Shown one piece after another: positions 6,711 to 13,834 of a stretch of 13,977 nucleotides of DNA. This DNA comes from JAGUXG01 sp043798435 (GTDB lineage: Bacteria > UBA9089 > UBA9088 > JAGUXG01): positions 1-13,977 of the forward strand of contig JAZDOR010000208.1 of NCBI GenBank assembly GCA_043798435.1. Direction: 5' to 3'. Below the pieces are notes generated by a model. It was not told the origin of the DNA. It did no database searches and saw only the letters and a list, made by a program, of their open reading frames with translations. Positions within the stretch are counted from its first letter, which is position 1, and each line of letters opens with the position of its first letter. A program made the translations under genes and the position numbers.

Positions 6711-6989
6711 TTACAATCCCAAAAGTTTTCCGGCTATCTCTTCTGCATCATAGCCTTTTGCCAGATTGCTTCTTGCCAGTTCAACCTTATCCTGCCTGAC
6801 ATCAGGAATAGTTTGAATAAAAGACTGAGCAAACCTTATGGCCATATCCCTATTAGAAAGCTCCTTCGCCAAAGCGGAGATAGAAACCCTATCCGTCTCG
6901 GATGAAACCAGTTTTTCCGCACCACCGCTGCCTCCCTTCTTCTGAATATCCCCTATATTTATAACCTTTCCTATCTTACTTATATCCAT
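6711..6989 (-). CDS. flgM: FlgM-like anti-sigma-28 factor
   Basis: FlgM holds the flagellar sigma factor FliA inactive until the hook-basal body is built and FlgM is exported. This 92-residue protein has the family layout: a flexible N-terminus starting MDISKIG with a Gly-rich stretch (19-23), then TDRVSISALAKEL (32-44), and the sigma-binding C-terminal helices IPDVRQDKVELARSNLAKGY (61-80) and DAEEIAGKLLGL. The PDVRxDKV motif and the final EEIAxKLL are diagnostic. ATG 6989 is the start; upstream there is only a weak AAAG-type ribosome binding site. No other flagellar gene is nearby, so it is an orphan, and the implied flagellum genes must lie elsewhere. It is flanked on both sides by hairpin-forming repeats. 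Confidence 0.88.
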   Translation of the reverse strand: MDISKIGKVINIGDIQKKGGSGGAEKLVSSETDRVSISALAKELSNRDMAIRFAQSFIQTIPDVRQDKVELARSNLAKGYDAEEIAGKLLGL

Positions 6990-7016
6990 ATTCTTTGTCG
7001 CTGTGCAAAAATAACT

Positions 7017-7136
7017 ACTATATTTTACTTGATCTTTTCGTCAATTGCTGCGTCATTCACTCAGTCACATAGCTCAAAGCTATGCTCCTTCGTTCTCTTC
7101 TTGCACTTGACGAAAATCTCGGCGTAAAATTGTAGC
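7017..7136. mobile_element. MITE-like hairpin element upstream of flgM
   Basis: Terminal inverted repeats: attttac (7022-7028) pairs with gtaaaat (7124-7130), and ttttcgtcaa (7035-7044) pairs perfectly with ttgacgaaaa (7107-7116). Near the centre, catagct (7068-7074) and agctatg (7078-7084) form a perfect 7-bp stem with a 3-base loop. The element is about 120 bp, is noncoding, and lies 28 bp upstream of flgM, so it would be in the flgM leader or between its promoter and start. Confidence 0.7.
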
Positions 7137-7168
7137 ACTTATTTTTTTACAGCTCCTTTCCCTCCTAC

Positions 7169-7174
7169 ATTATA
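7169..7174 (-). promoter_or_regulatory. Possible -10 box for flgM
   Basis: On the minus strand this reads TATAAT in an AT-rich setting (GATATATAATG). It is followed 3 bases later by AGGAGGGAAAGGAG, an orphan ribosome-binding-like sequence with no start codon after it. No good -35 hexamer is visible at 16-18 bp. If real, the promoter is separated from flgM by the MITE-like hairpin at 7017-7136. The call is weak. Confidence 0.25.
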
Positions 7175-7226
7175 TATCGGCTTTTTTTAGAATAACCTTT
7201 AATAAAATTTTTAGGGGATAGGGAGA

Positions 7227-7382
7227 TAACTGTTCAGGCTGGACATCAGAAGTGTAAGAAGGGGGATAAGGAGATAATGGGGATATGAAGATTATTCATT
7301 TTTAATTTTTAATTCAAAATTTTATCCCCGTATCTCCACAATCCCCCTATCCCCTTTTCTTGCACTACCGCAGCGCTTATAC
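7227..7382. repeat. ~155-bp palindromic repeat element, copy B (ggggata family)
   Basis: This is the second copy of the element at 3106-3256, with the same left edge taactgttcag, the same 36-bp core (7294-7329) and the same right edge cactaccgcagc. Its arms are richer in G and C runs than those of copy A (ggggata left, tatcccc right). It ends 6 bp past the pilT-like stop codon, the same relation that copy A has to ptsI. Together with the element at 7017 it fills most of the 400-bp flgM-pilT gap; 7137-7226 otherwise shows only the possible -10 box and T-runs. Confidence 0.9.
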
Positions 7383-7388
7383 ATCTCC

Positions 7389-8615
7389 TTAAAACTGACT
7401 ACCACCCCTGAGAATCCCAGAATGTGCCATTTTTCTCTCTGAAATCTGCTTCTCTATCTTCTCCTCCTCCTTCTCCTTCTCTTCCTCTTCCTTTCCAATA
7501 TACTCAGCCATTGATGCATCCTTTCCTGAGTATATCCCTCTCACATTCAGCTTAAACTCCTCTGGATTTGTTGAGGCATTGAGCGCCTCTTCATAAGTTA
7601 TCATTTGCCTCTGATAGAGGCTGACTAAAGACTGGTTAAACGACTGCATTCCATAGAAAGAACCATCAGCAATAGCCGCTGGAATCTGAGAGAGCTTATT
7701 CTCTTCAATGAACTTTTTTATCAGAGGCGTGACAACCAATATTTCGCAGCCCGGAACCCTTCCCACCTCTACATCACACCGCGGAACTAATCTGAGCGAG
7801 ACTATTGCCTTCAAGCACATAGCCAATTGAAGCCGAATATGGCCGTGTTGATAGGGAGGATAAAAGTTTATTATTCTCTCAATCGTCTGGCTGGCGTCTA
7901 TGGTGTGCATCGTGGTCAGGACAAAGTGACCAGTTTCAGCCGCAGACATAGCCGCTTCTAAAGACGGAAGGTCTCGTATCTCACCAACCATAATCACATC
8001 CGGGTTCTGCCTGACCACATGCCTTAAAGCAGCAGGAAAGGATGGGGTATCCATCTCAACCTCCCTTTGGCTGACAATAGACTGATTGTCTTTGAAGAGA
8101 AACTCAATAGGGTCTTCAATGGTGATAATATTCTTCCTCTTTGTCTTGTTTATATGGTCTATCATTGAGGCTAATGCTGTTGATTTTCCAGAGCCAGTAA
8201 CACCTGTTGTCAGGACTATCCCCCTTTCTGTGTCAGCAATATCTGTAAGCACTGGAGGAAGGTTGAGGGTTTCAAAGGGAGGGATATTAAATGGAACAAG
8301 ACGAATAGCCATAGCCACAGAATTCCTCTGGCGATATATATTGACCCTGAACCTACCAAGACCTGAAGCGGAATAAGCCAAATCTAAGCCCATCTCCTCT
8401 TCAAACCTCTTCCTCTGCCTCTCGCTCATTACCGAGTAGGCTAAGCTCTCTGTCTCAACTGGTGAAAGGGTTCTGTCTTTCCATCTTTCGTTTGGAATTT
8501 TTGTAAGCTTCCCTCCCAATCTTATCATTGCCGGAGACCCAGCCTTGATATATAAATCAGAGGCTTTTACCTCCACCATTTCATAGAGTATTCCTTCTAT
8601 AGTCTCTTGAGCCAT
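7389..8615 (-). CDS. Type IV pilus retraction ATPase, PilT/PilU family
   Basis: A hexameric cytoplasmic ATPase that drives pilus retraction, 408 residues. After the N-terminal PAS-like domain (1-125) come Walker A GVTGSGKST (138-146), the Asp box TIEDPIEF (165-172), Walker B DVIMVGEIRD (206-215) and the His box ETGHFVLTTMHT (227-238), then ERIINFYPP. The C-terminal part has TPLIKKFIEENKL and GMQSFNQSLVSLY and lacks the PilT signature AIRNLIRE, which is closer to PilU. I therefore leave the symbol open. The last ~45 residues form a Glu/Lys-rich charged tail (EEEEKEKEEEKIEKQ) not usual for the family. ATG 8615 has AGGAAG eight bases upstream, just after a perfect hairpin. No other pilus gene is in the window. 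Confidence 0.93.
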   Translation of the reverse strand: MAQETIEGILYEMVEVKASDLYIKAGSPAMIRLGGKLTKIPNERWKDRTLSPVETESLAYSVMSERQRKRFEEEMGLDLAYSASGLGRFRVNIYRQRNSVAMAIRLVPFNIPPFETLNLPPVLTDIADTERGIVLTTGVTGSGKSTALASMIDHINKTKRKNIITIEDPIEFLFKDNQSIVSQREVEMDTPSFPAALRHVVRQNPDVIMVGEIRDLPSLEAAMSAAETGHFVLTTMHTIDASQTIERIINFYPPYQHGHIRLQLAMCLKAIVSLRLVPRCDVEVGRVPGCEILVVTPLIKKFIEENKLSQIPAAIADGSFYGMQSFNQSLVSLYQRQMITYEEALNASTNPEEFKLNVRGIYSGKDASMAEYIGKEEEEKEKEEEKIEKQISERKMAHSGILRGGSQF

Positions 8616-8631
8616 ATTGTTATTACTTCCT

Positions 8632-8656
8632 TATTTCTTTACGAAGCGAAGAAATA
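8632..8656. other. Perfect 8-bp stem-loop ahead of the pilT-like start
   Basis: tatttctt (8632-8639) and aagaaata (8649-8656) form an 8-bp stem around a 9-base loop. On the coding strand the hairpin ends next to the AGGAAG ribosome binding site of the pilT-like gene. It could modulate access to that site. The stem is AU-rich and no longer U-tract follows, so it does not look like a terminator. Confidence 0.4.
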
Positions 8657-8659
8657 TCG

Positions 8660-8751
8660 TAACCGTTTAGCATTGTGAATAAAGAAATGGGTATCGGGTA
8701 TTGGGTAATTTCTCTGATACCTGATACCCGACACCTGAAACCTGACACCCA
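8660..8751. repeat. Convergent heptad array, gggtatc family
   Basis: The left arm (8689-8706) is made of gggtatc and gggtatt type heptamers. The right arm (8715-8749) is made of strictly 7-bp words such as tgatacc and tgaaacc. The words of the two arms are complementary. The left flank carries taaccgttta (8660-8669), matching the TAACYGTTYA edge of three other elements. It occupies the ruvB-pilT gap. Confidence 0.85.
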
Positions 8752-8794
8752 ATTTTTGATGTAGTATAACCCTTTCACCACATCTTGTCCAGAA

Positions 8795-9784
8795 TCATTT
8801 TTTAATATTGCCCAAGTGCTTTTTAGCCAGGTCAGTTGCCTTTCTTCCCTGAGGGGTTCTCTCGATAAAGCCAATCTCTAAGAGGTATGGTTCATAAACC
8901 TCTTCAACCGTTCTATCTTCTTCATGAAGGCTGACAGACAGGGTCTTTATGCCAATAGGTCTTCCTTCAAACTTGCTCACTAAGATATCAAGAATTCTCC
9001 TGTCCGTTGGGTCAAGCCCATATTCATCTACCTCTAATCTAAGGAAGGCATCTTCTGTAATCTGATGGGTTATCCTGCCTGAGCCTTCAACCTGAGCAAA
9101 GTCCCGTATCCTCCTGAGGAGCCTATTAGCCACCCTCGGTGTTCCCCTTGACCTTTTAGCTATAAATGATGGTATCCCTTCTTCCATCGGAGCACCAAGA
9201 ATTCTGGCAGAGCGAGCAATGATTAAGCCAATCTCCTCTTCTTTATAAAACCTGACCACTGAGGCTATGCCAAACCTGTTTCGTAGCGGTGAGGTGAGAA
9301 GCCCTGCCCTTGTTGTAGCTCCAATGAGGGTAAATTTTGGAAGCTCTATCTGGAGGGTTCGGGCAGATGGACCCTTTCCAAGAAGGATATCCAGCTTAAA
9401 GTCTTCCATCGCTGAATAAAGCAACTCCTCAACTGTCCGATTCAATCTATGTATCTCATCAACAAAGAGGACAGAAAAAGGCTGGAGGTTAGTTAAAATT
9501 GCAGCAATATCCCCTGGCCGCTCTAAGATTGGTCCAGATGTTACGGTAAGCGGTGTTCCCATCTCCTGAGCCACAATCCCAGCCAATGTTGTCTTTCCAA
9601 GACCTGGTGGCCCTGAAAGGAGGATGTGATCCAAGGGTTCTTCCCTCTGCTTTGCCGCACAAATGAAGACCTTAAGGTTCTCAACAAGCCTCTCCTGACC
9701 AATAAACTCAGAGAACTCCCTTGGTCTAAGGCTTACCTCTACCTCTTTCTCTTCCTCTATCTGAACTGGTGATGTTATTCGCAT
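8795..9784 (-). CDS. ruvB: Holliday junction branch migration ATPase RuvB
   Basis: RuvB (329 residues, normal length) is the hexameric motor that, with RuvA, drives branch migration of Holliday junctions before RuvC cleavage. It shows LRPREFSEFIGQ (19-30), Walker A GPPGLGKT (58-65), Walker B VLFVDEIH (105-112), the RuvB-specific MEDFKLDILLGKGPSARTL (126-144), sensor 1 LIGATTRAG (153-161), the arginine-finger region SPLRNRFG and the C-terminal winged helix ending in RTPQGRKATDLAKKHLG. ATG 9784 gives the expected N-terminus, but no ribosome binding site is seen. A TATAAT lies at 9798-9793, only nine bases before the ATG; if it is a -10 box the message would be almost leaderless. ruvA and ruvC are not here. 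Confidence 0.97.
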   Translation of the reverse strand: MRITSPVQIEEEKEVEVSLRPREFSEFIGQERLVENLKVFICAAKQREEPLDHILLSGPPGLGKTTLAGIVAQEMGTPLTVTSGPILERPGDIAAILTNLQPFSVLFVDEIHRLNRTVEELLYSAMEDFKLDILLGKGPSARTLQIELPKFTLIGATTRAGLLTSPLRNRFGIASVVRFYKEEEIGLIIARSARILGAPMEEGIPSFIAKRSRGTPRVANRLLRRIRDFAQVEGSGRITHQITEDAFLRLEVDEYGLDPTDRRILDILVSKFEGRPIGIKTLSVSLHEEDRTVEEVYEPYLLEIGFIERTPQGRKATDLAKKHLGNIKK

Positions 9785-9942
9785 AATTGTTAATTATACT
9801 TATTTGAGATCTATCTTCATTCGTGCTATTTGTCAATTCGTGCAATTCGTGTTCTCTCTTAAGTCCTACTTCAGATGGGTAAAGTGTTATAAAAAATCAT
9901 TCCGAACAGTATTGTCGCTGTCCCTTTTTTCCTTTTTTCTCA
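9785..9942. repeat. ruvB upstream gap with attcgtg repeats
   Basis: attcgtg occurs at 9819, 9836 and 9845, a short degenerate repeat without a visible complementary arm, so it looks like half of a convergent array. TTGACA occurs on the minus strand at 9836-9831; a TAGATC follows at 17 bp (9813-9808) as a poor -10 match, and a better TATAAT sits at 9798-9793. The rest of the gap (9852-9934) shows T-runs but nothing I can name. Confidence 0.4.
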
Positions 9943-9953
9943 TCAAGAGAAAA
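9935..9953. other. 7-bp stem-loop across the stop codon of the STAND ATPase
   Basis: ttttctc (9935-9941) and gagaaaa (9947-9953) pair around a five-base loop, and the hairpin spans the TGA stop. On the coding strand the following bases are A- and G-rich, not a U-tract, so it is not a standard intrinsic terminator. Confidence 0.3.
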
Positions 9954-12708
9954 TTTTGGATAGAACCTCTTTAATAATTCCCTTTATCTCTGGTCTCTGT
10001 CTGTTGAGTATGTCTTCATCTTTGTTTTGAAGGTATTCGGCTAATATCTTAAATGGGAATAGAAAGCCGATGTATTGGCTGATTTTGGATGTATCCAGAA
10101 TTTCAAGTAACTCAAGCACTCCCGCAGATTGCTTCTTCTTTAACAACTCAACAAAGAAATTCATCATGAGCTGATTGAATCCAACCTCTTTTTCAGGGAC
10201 TTTGTGTTCCTCTAATGTATCTTTAATCTTAATAATCTTGTCTAATAATTGTTTGGCTGTGCCTATATTTCCTTCAGTAATAGCCTGGGTTAGTCTGCTT
10301 AAATAAAACTCGGCTACACCCTTGCTTACCATTAGCAAATCCTCTCTCTTAGTCAGGATATACCTCAGTGCATTATCAAAGCAGATTAGCGACTCATCAT
10401 TTCTGCCAAGCATACTCAAAACCATTCCCTTGGTGAACCATGCCTTAGCATTTTGTGGGTCTATGTCCAGTGCCGTATCATAGCAGATTAGCGACTCATC
10501 ATTTCTGCCAAGCATACCCAAAACCATTCCCTTGGTGAACCATGCCTTAGCATCTTGTGGGTCTATGGCAATAGCCTTATCAAAGCAGATTAGCGCCTCA
10601 TCATTTCTGCCAAGATTATACAAAGTTAGTCCCTTGTTGTGCCAGGCACAAGCATTTTGTAGGTCTATGGCAATAGCCTTATCATAGCAGTTTAGCGCCT
10701 CATCATTTCTGCCAAGATTATACAAAGTCACTCCCTTGTTGAACCATACCTCAGCAAATTGTGGGTCTATGGCAATAGCCTTATCATAGAAGATTAGCGC
10801 CTCATCATTTCTGCCAAGATTATACAAAGTTAGTCCCTTGTTGTACCAGGCACAAGCATTTTGTGGGTCTATGGCAAGTGCTTTATCAAGGCAGATTAGC
10901 GACTCATCATTTCTGCCAAGCCTACCCAAAACACATCCCTTGCCGTCCCAGGCATAAGCATTTTGTGGGTCTATGGCAATAACCTTATCAAAGCAGATTA
11001 GCGTCTCATCGTCCCGGCCAAGCATACTCAAAGTTCTTCCCTTGGTGAGCCATGCAGAAACATCTTGTGGGTCTATGGCAAGTGCCTTGTCATAGCAGAT
11101 TAGCGTCTCATCGTCCCGGCCAAGCCTACTCAAAGTTCTTCCCTTGGTGAACCATGCAGAAGCATCTTGTGGGTCTATGGCCAGTGCCTTGTTAAAGCAG
11201 ATTAGCGCCTCATCATACCTGCAAAACCTACTCAAAACCACTCCCTTGTTGTTCCATGCCCAAGCAAATTGTGGGTCTATGGCAATAGCCTTATCACAGC
11301 AGATTATCGCCTCATCATACCTCTCTTCATCAAAGAGTTGCTCTCCTTCCTCAACCCATGTTGTCGCCTCTGTTTTACTTGTCCTTTCCTTTTGTCCTTC
11401 CACCTCTTGGACATACGCAAGATGCATCTTTACCATTTCAGCTTCCTTGTCTCGCCCGGTTTCCATAAGCCGGCTGCACTTCCATTCCAATTTCCGATGT
11501 TGCTCTTTTAGCTCATCCAGCGAATACCACAGGTCAATAAACTTTAATAGACACTCAAATCTCTTTTCCTGCTTAGTTGAGGAACGGATTTGGTACCAGA
11601 TGCGAAATAGTTGTTCAGTAACATCGTAGTAGAAGGTGCCCTTTTTCCTGCCTTTTTCAATCTGTTTAAGATAGCCATTATCAACGAGTGTGTTAATTAC
11701 TGCAGTTACCTGATTAAGTTTGAGTTTTAGCTTTTCAGCCAATGCTGATGGAGAGGCGGATATATCCATTTTAGATAGTACATCCATCACCTCCCTCTGT
11801 TGAGGAGATAAGGTCTCCATCTTTGCCTTAAAATACGGTGTAATCTCCTCAAGTAAGCTCTCAAAGGCAGCATGCACCTCCGGTAATTCTCCGAGGGTGA
11901 ATATCTGAAAAAGGAACAGGAACAGGCGGGGGTTACCACCGGTCAAATGATAGATTGAGTTTATCCGGGACTCATAGGCTGAAAAGTTATCTGTTATCCT
12001 GCGTTCACCTGTCCTCTCTGCCCACTTGCGAATAAAACTGACTGCATCCTCTTGTGATAACTCTACGAGGTTTATCCGTTGGAACAGGTGGTAAAGCGGC
12101 TGTTTGTAATTAATAAGCTCCTTAAATACGCTTGATGAAGCACCAATCAGGAGGATAATATTATCATCCATCAGCAAACTTCTCAAGCGTTTCAGGGAGA
12201 TAGAGTCCATAAATCTTGAACCCAAAATCAGGTCGATATTATCCACTAAAAGCAGGAGTTTTTTCTGCTTGCTTTTAGTAAATTCCCGCAAAAAGCAAAT
12301 CGCCTTTTCAGTAGCCAAGCGGTCGTCTTCCTCCTCCTCTAACTCAAGGGTAATTTTTTCTAAAGCCTCCTGTATGGGTTTTTCGCATGAGGCTGTCAAT
12401 TCATTACTTATTTCAAGAATGATTCTTCGACAAAACTTGCGTAAATTAGTAACCCCGTATTCCTCCTCAGCAAATTGTAACGGCAACCAATCTTTGTCCT
12501 GCTCCTTTATACCAAAATATAGCAGTCTTAAAAAATGTGTCTTTCCAATACCGCGTGGACCAACAACAAGATAGTGCTGCAGCGAGGAGGCATCAGACTG
12601 GGAGCGGATATTCTCCAACATATTCTTTAGAAGTTCCTCTCTGGCCGTAAAGGTAGCCTTTAAGGTTTCGTAATCATAATTCATTGGGCTGTATGGATAT
12701 ACCTTCAT
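9943..12708 (-). CDS. STAND-like AAA+ ATPase with winged helix and ten TPRs
   Basis: A 921-residue cytoplasmic protein with no signal peptide or membrane span. The N-terminal ATPase domain has FTAREELL (20-27), Walker A GPRGIGKT (50-57), Walker B LLLLVDNID (151-159), a sensor-1-like LLIGASS (186-192) and a GGNP motif (257-260), typical of STAND/ORC-like NTPases. A winged-helix domain covers about 298-372 (QQREVMDVL, SPSALAEKL, VINTLVDNGYLKQ). After a charged linker come ten 34-residue TPRs (about 449-780), then a 140-residue helical C-terminus with no recognised catalytic motif. Proteins of this design act as ligand-gated switches or scaffolds, including some phage-defence sensors, but no effector is visible here and the function is unknown. 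ATG 12708 has GGGAG ten bases upstream. It lies 47 bp downstream of an AAA ATPase remnant. Confidence 0.85.
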   Translation of the reverse strand: MKVYPYSPMNYDYETLKATFTAREELLKNMLENIRSQSDASSLQHYLVVGPRGIGKTHFLRLLYFGIKEQDKDWLPLQFAEEEYGVTNLRKFCRRIILEISNELTASCEKPIQEALEKITLELEEEEDDRLATEKAICFLREFTKSKQKKLLLLVDNIDLILGSRFMDSISLKRLRSLLMDDNIILLIGASSSVFKELINYKQPLYHLFQRINLVELSQEDAVSFIRKWAERTGERRITDNFSAYESRINSIYHLTGGNPRLFLFLFQIFTLGELPEVHAAFESLLEEITPYFKAKMETLSPQQREVMDVLSKMDISASPSALAEKLKLKLNQVTAVINTLVDNGYLKQIEKGRKKGTFYYDVTEQLFRIWYQIRSSTKQEKRFECLLKFIDLWYSLDELKEQHRKLEWKCSRLMETGRDKEAEMVKMHLAYVQEVEGQKERTSKTEATTWVEEGEQLFDEERYDEAIICCDKAIAIDPQFAWAWNNKGVVLSRFCRYDEALICFNKALAIDPQDASAWFTKGRTLSRLGRDDETLICYDKALAIDPQDVSAWLTKGRTLSMLGRDDETLICFDKVIAIDPQNAYAWDGKGCVLGRLGRNDESLICLDKALAIDPQNACAWYNKGLTLYNLGRNDEALIFYDKAIAIDPQFAEVWFNKGVTLYNLGRNDEALNCYDKAIAIDLQNACAWHNKGLTLYNLGRNDEALICFDKAIAIDPQDAKAWFTKGMVLGMLGRNDESLICYDTALDIDPQNAKAWFTKGMVLSMLGRNDESLICFDNALRYILTKREDLLMVSKGVAEFYLSRLTQAITEGNIGTAKQLLDKIIKIKDTLEEHKVPEKEVGFNQLMMNFFVELLKKKQSAGVLELLEILDTSKISQYIGFLFPFKILAEYLQNKDEDILNRQRPEIKGIIKEVLSKIFS
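10366..11365 (-). repeat. 102-bp tandem coding repeats (TPR units)
   Basis: Ten tandem units of 102 bp encode the 34-residue TPRs of the STAND ATPase. tgtgggtctat recurs at exactly 102-bp steps (near 11270, 11168, 11066, 10964, 10862 and on). Several neighbouring units (for example those around 10560-10900) differ at only a few bases, far less than is normal for TPR arrays. This points to recent duplication or gene conversion. Consensus ends are D-K-A-I-A-I-D-P-Q with L-G-R-N-D-E in the middle. Confidence 0.95.
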
Positions 12709-12755
12709 CTTTTTACATCTCCCGTTTATGCCTTTGCCACCAATCCTTCAATATC

Positions 12756-13097
12756 TTACAGAATCTTTTCAGAATATATCTTCTCAAGTTCCTGTTCAGT
12801 CAAGGACTTACAATTCAGTACCTCGGATAGGATTGGTTGAATGAAATAAGGAACAGGGCGACCAACCAATGTTAAAATCTTTTTCTTTAAATTAAGTCCA
12901 AGCCGTATATCTTCAGGCAGGAGTATCTCATCAATAAATTGCAATACCTCGTTTTCAGAGAAAGGTTGAATCCGCTCCTCTGCAAAATCAGGGAAGTCTT
13001 CTTTGACACCATGTTGTTTTAAGCAAAAGTTCAAGGAATCAGAGCCGGCAATTAAGAATCGGCAGTTCTGGGACTTTTGCTGCTGAACCAAAGGCAC
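12756..13097 (-). pseudogene. C-terminal remnant of an AAA ATPase (ATPase_2-like)
   Basis: This open frame of about 113 codons starts in effect mid-domain: LVQQQKSQNCRFLIAGSDSLN, then DFAEERIQPFSENEVLQFID, then LVGRPVPYFIQPILSEVLN. That is the sensor/lid half of archaeal-type or ATPase_2-like AAA proteins (F-x-I-A-G-S, I-x-P-F-S-x-x-E, P-x-F-I-Q). The Walker A and B half is missing. The only possible start is GTG 13097, directly after an in-frame TAA and with no ribosome binding site. The upstream DNA codes, in another frame, for an unrelated protein fragment, so the front half was lost by deletion. It is most likely dead. It lies 47 bp before the STAND ATPase gene and may once have formed a two-ATPase operon with it. 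Confidence 0.65.
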
Positions 13098-13098
13098 G

Positions 13099-13409
13099 AT
13101 TCTGCTTTAGATTTTCTACCATCTCAAAGATATCGGAGAGATAATTACAGGCTATCCTGAATCTATCAATGTCCTCCATCTTGCTATCAAAGTTTTTGAT
13201 AGTGTATTTATCTGGCTGGCTGATGATTTTTTCTACAATTCTTTCAGGTGATTTGTAGTAGGCATCTTTATCCTCGACGATTTTAGCAAATTGCCTTCTT
13301 CCTTCTTGTACTTGTTATTCAATGACTTAATTGCCTCTATGACTGCAGCCATAACTGAGTTTAGGGCAGAACGATGTGCAGATGTTTTGCTGGTGATAAT
13401 CCCTTCCAT
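13099..13409 (-). pseudogene. Frameshifted N-terminal remnant, possibly RelA/SpoT-type
   Basis: ATG 13409 begins MEGIITSKTSAHRSALNSVM and runs to about KYKKEEG near 13300. A one-base frame change then continues as RRQFAKIVEDKDAYYKSPER, IVEKIISQP, and KMEDIDRFRIACNYLSDIFE, reaching VENLKQN near 13099, where the AAA remnant takes over. The spacing K-S-P-E-R-I-x-E-K-I followed by D-I-D-R-F-R-I-x-x-x-Y-x-x-D-I resembles the start of the RelA/SpoT synthetase domain (K-S-x-x-S-x-x-E-K-L, D-L-x-G-x-R-I-x-x-x-x-x-x-D-I). The conserved catalytic part further on is absent, so it could not make (p)ppGpp. The frameshift and fusion show decay. The family call is tentative; calling it a broken gene is safer than naming it. 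Confidence 0.5.
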
Positions 13410-13517
13410 TTTTCCGTCGCGTTGTAAGGAGAAGGGAAATTATTTATTACGAAGTCATTGAAAGTTAATTCATCAATTTATTTCATATTAGCCTGCCTTA
13501 GTTTAGCAAATTATATA

Positions 13518-13557
13518 TTGCACAATAAATATATTGCACAATGTTTTTCTTGCACAA
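13518..13557. promoter_or_regulatory. Three ttgcacaa octamers at 16-bp spacing
   Basis: ttgcacaa occurs at 13518-13525, 13534-13541 and 13550-13557, exactly 16 bp apart, with similar flanks (atatattgcacaat) for the first two. The site is TTG-NN-CAA, nearly palindromic. It lies about 110 bp upstream of the broken minus-strand gene at 13409, and the minus strand reads TATATAAT next to the first octamer. It looks like an iterated operator or iteron set. No repressor gene is visible nearby. Confidence 0.5.
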
Positions 13558-13593
13558 GATTATTATGGCATATCTTTTGGGCAATTGTCAACT

Positions 13594-13655
13594 ATTTTTT
13601 ATTTTTGATTTTCATCCTCAGCCTACTCTTAGTTTTTGCCAAGCCTGATTTATTT
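13594..13655. repeat. Dispersed 62-bp direct repeat, copy 2
   Basis: An ungapped match to 71-132, about 89% identical by eye, with the shared end cctgatttattt. Here it is not next to a transposase remnant, so the repeat spreads or persists independently of the IS3 fragment. Confidence 0.7.
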
Positions 13656-13834
13656 TGGCATATCTAACAGGGTTCATCCTTTTGATAAAATCTGTCAGGA
13701 AAACAAAATCCAACACCTCTACCATTAAGTTCAAGCACCCTTAGACCAATGGGATGAAGGATTGCGGAAAGATTCAACCGGAAGATTAAGGAAAAGGTCT
13801 TGACAAAATATTGCTTCCAGAGTATATTTGAGCA
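13656..13834. other. Unassigned gap sequence with a startless open frame
   Basis: The minus strand has an open stretch of about 57 codons from 13841 to 13671 that reads through LSAILHPIGLRVLELNGRG and GFCFPDRFYQKDEPC before a stop. It has no Met start or ribosome binding site. It has a protein-like composition but I cannot match it to a family. It may be a gene remnant or chance. Confidence 0.25.

Noticed and set aside
8623..8874. Minus-strand open frame of 83 codons
   Set aside because: It overlaps the ruvB 3' end in another frame and runs through the gggtatc array; it has no family likeness and no ribosome site.
9935..9953. Intrinsic terminator for the STAND ATPase gene
   Set aside because: The stem is AU-rich, spans the stop codon and is followed by A/G-rich sequence on the coding strand, so it lacks the U-tract.
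11144..11629. Plus-strand 161-codon frame opposite the STAND ATPase
   Set aside because: It is a shadow of the TPR repeats and linker, with no domain likeness.
13458..13667. Plus-strand 69-codon frame
   Set aside because: It crosses the iteron-like octamers and the dispersed 62-bp repeat, has no ribosome site, and its hydrophobic composition follows from AT-rich DNA.
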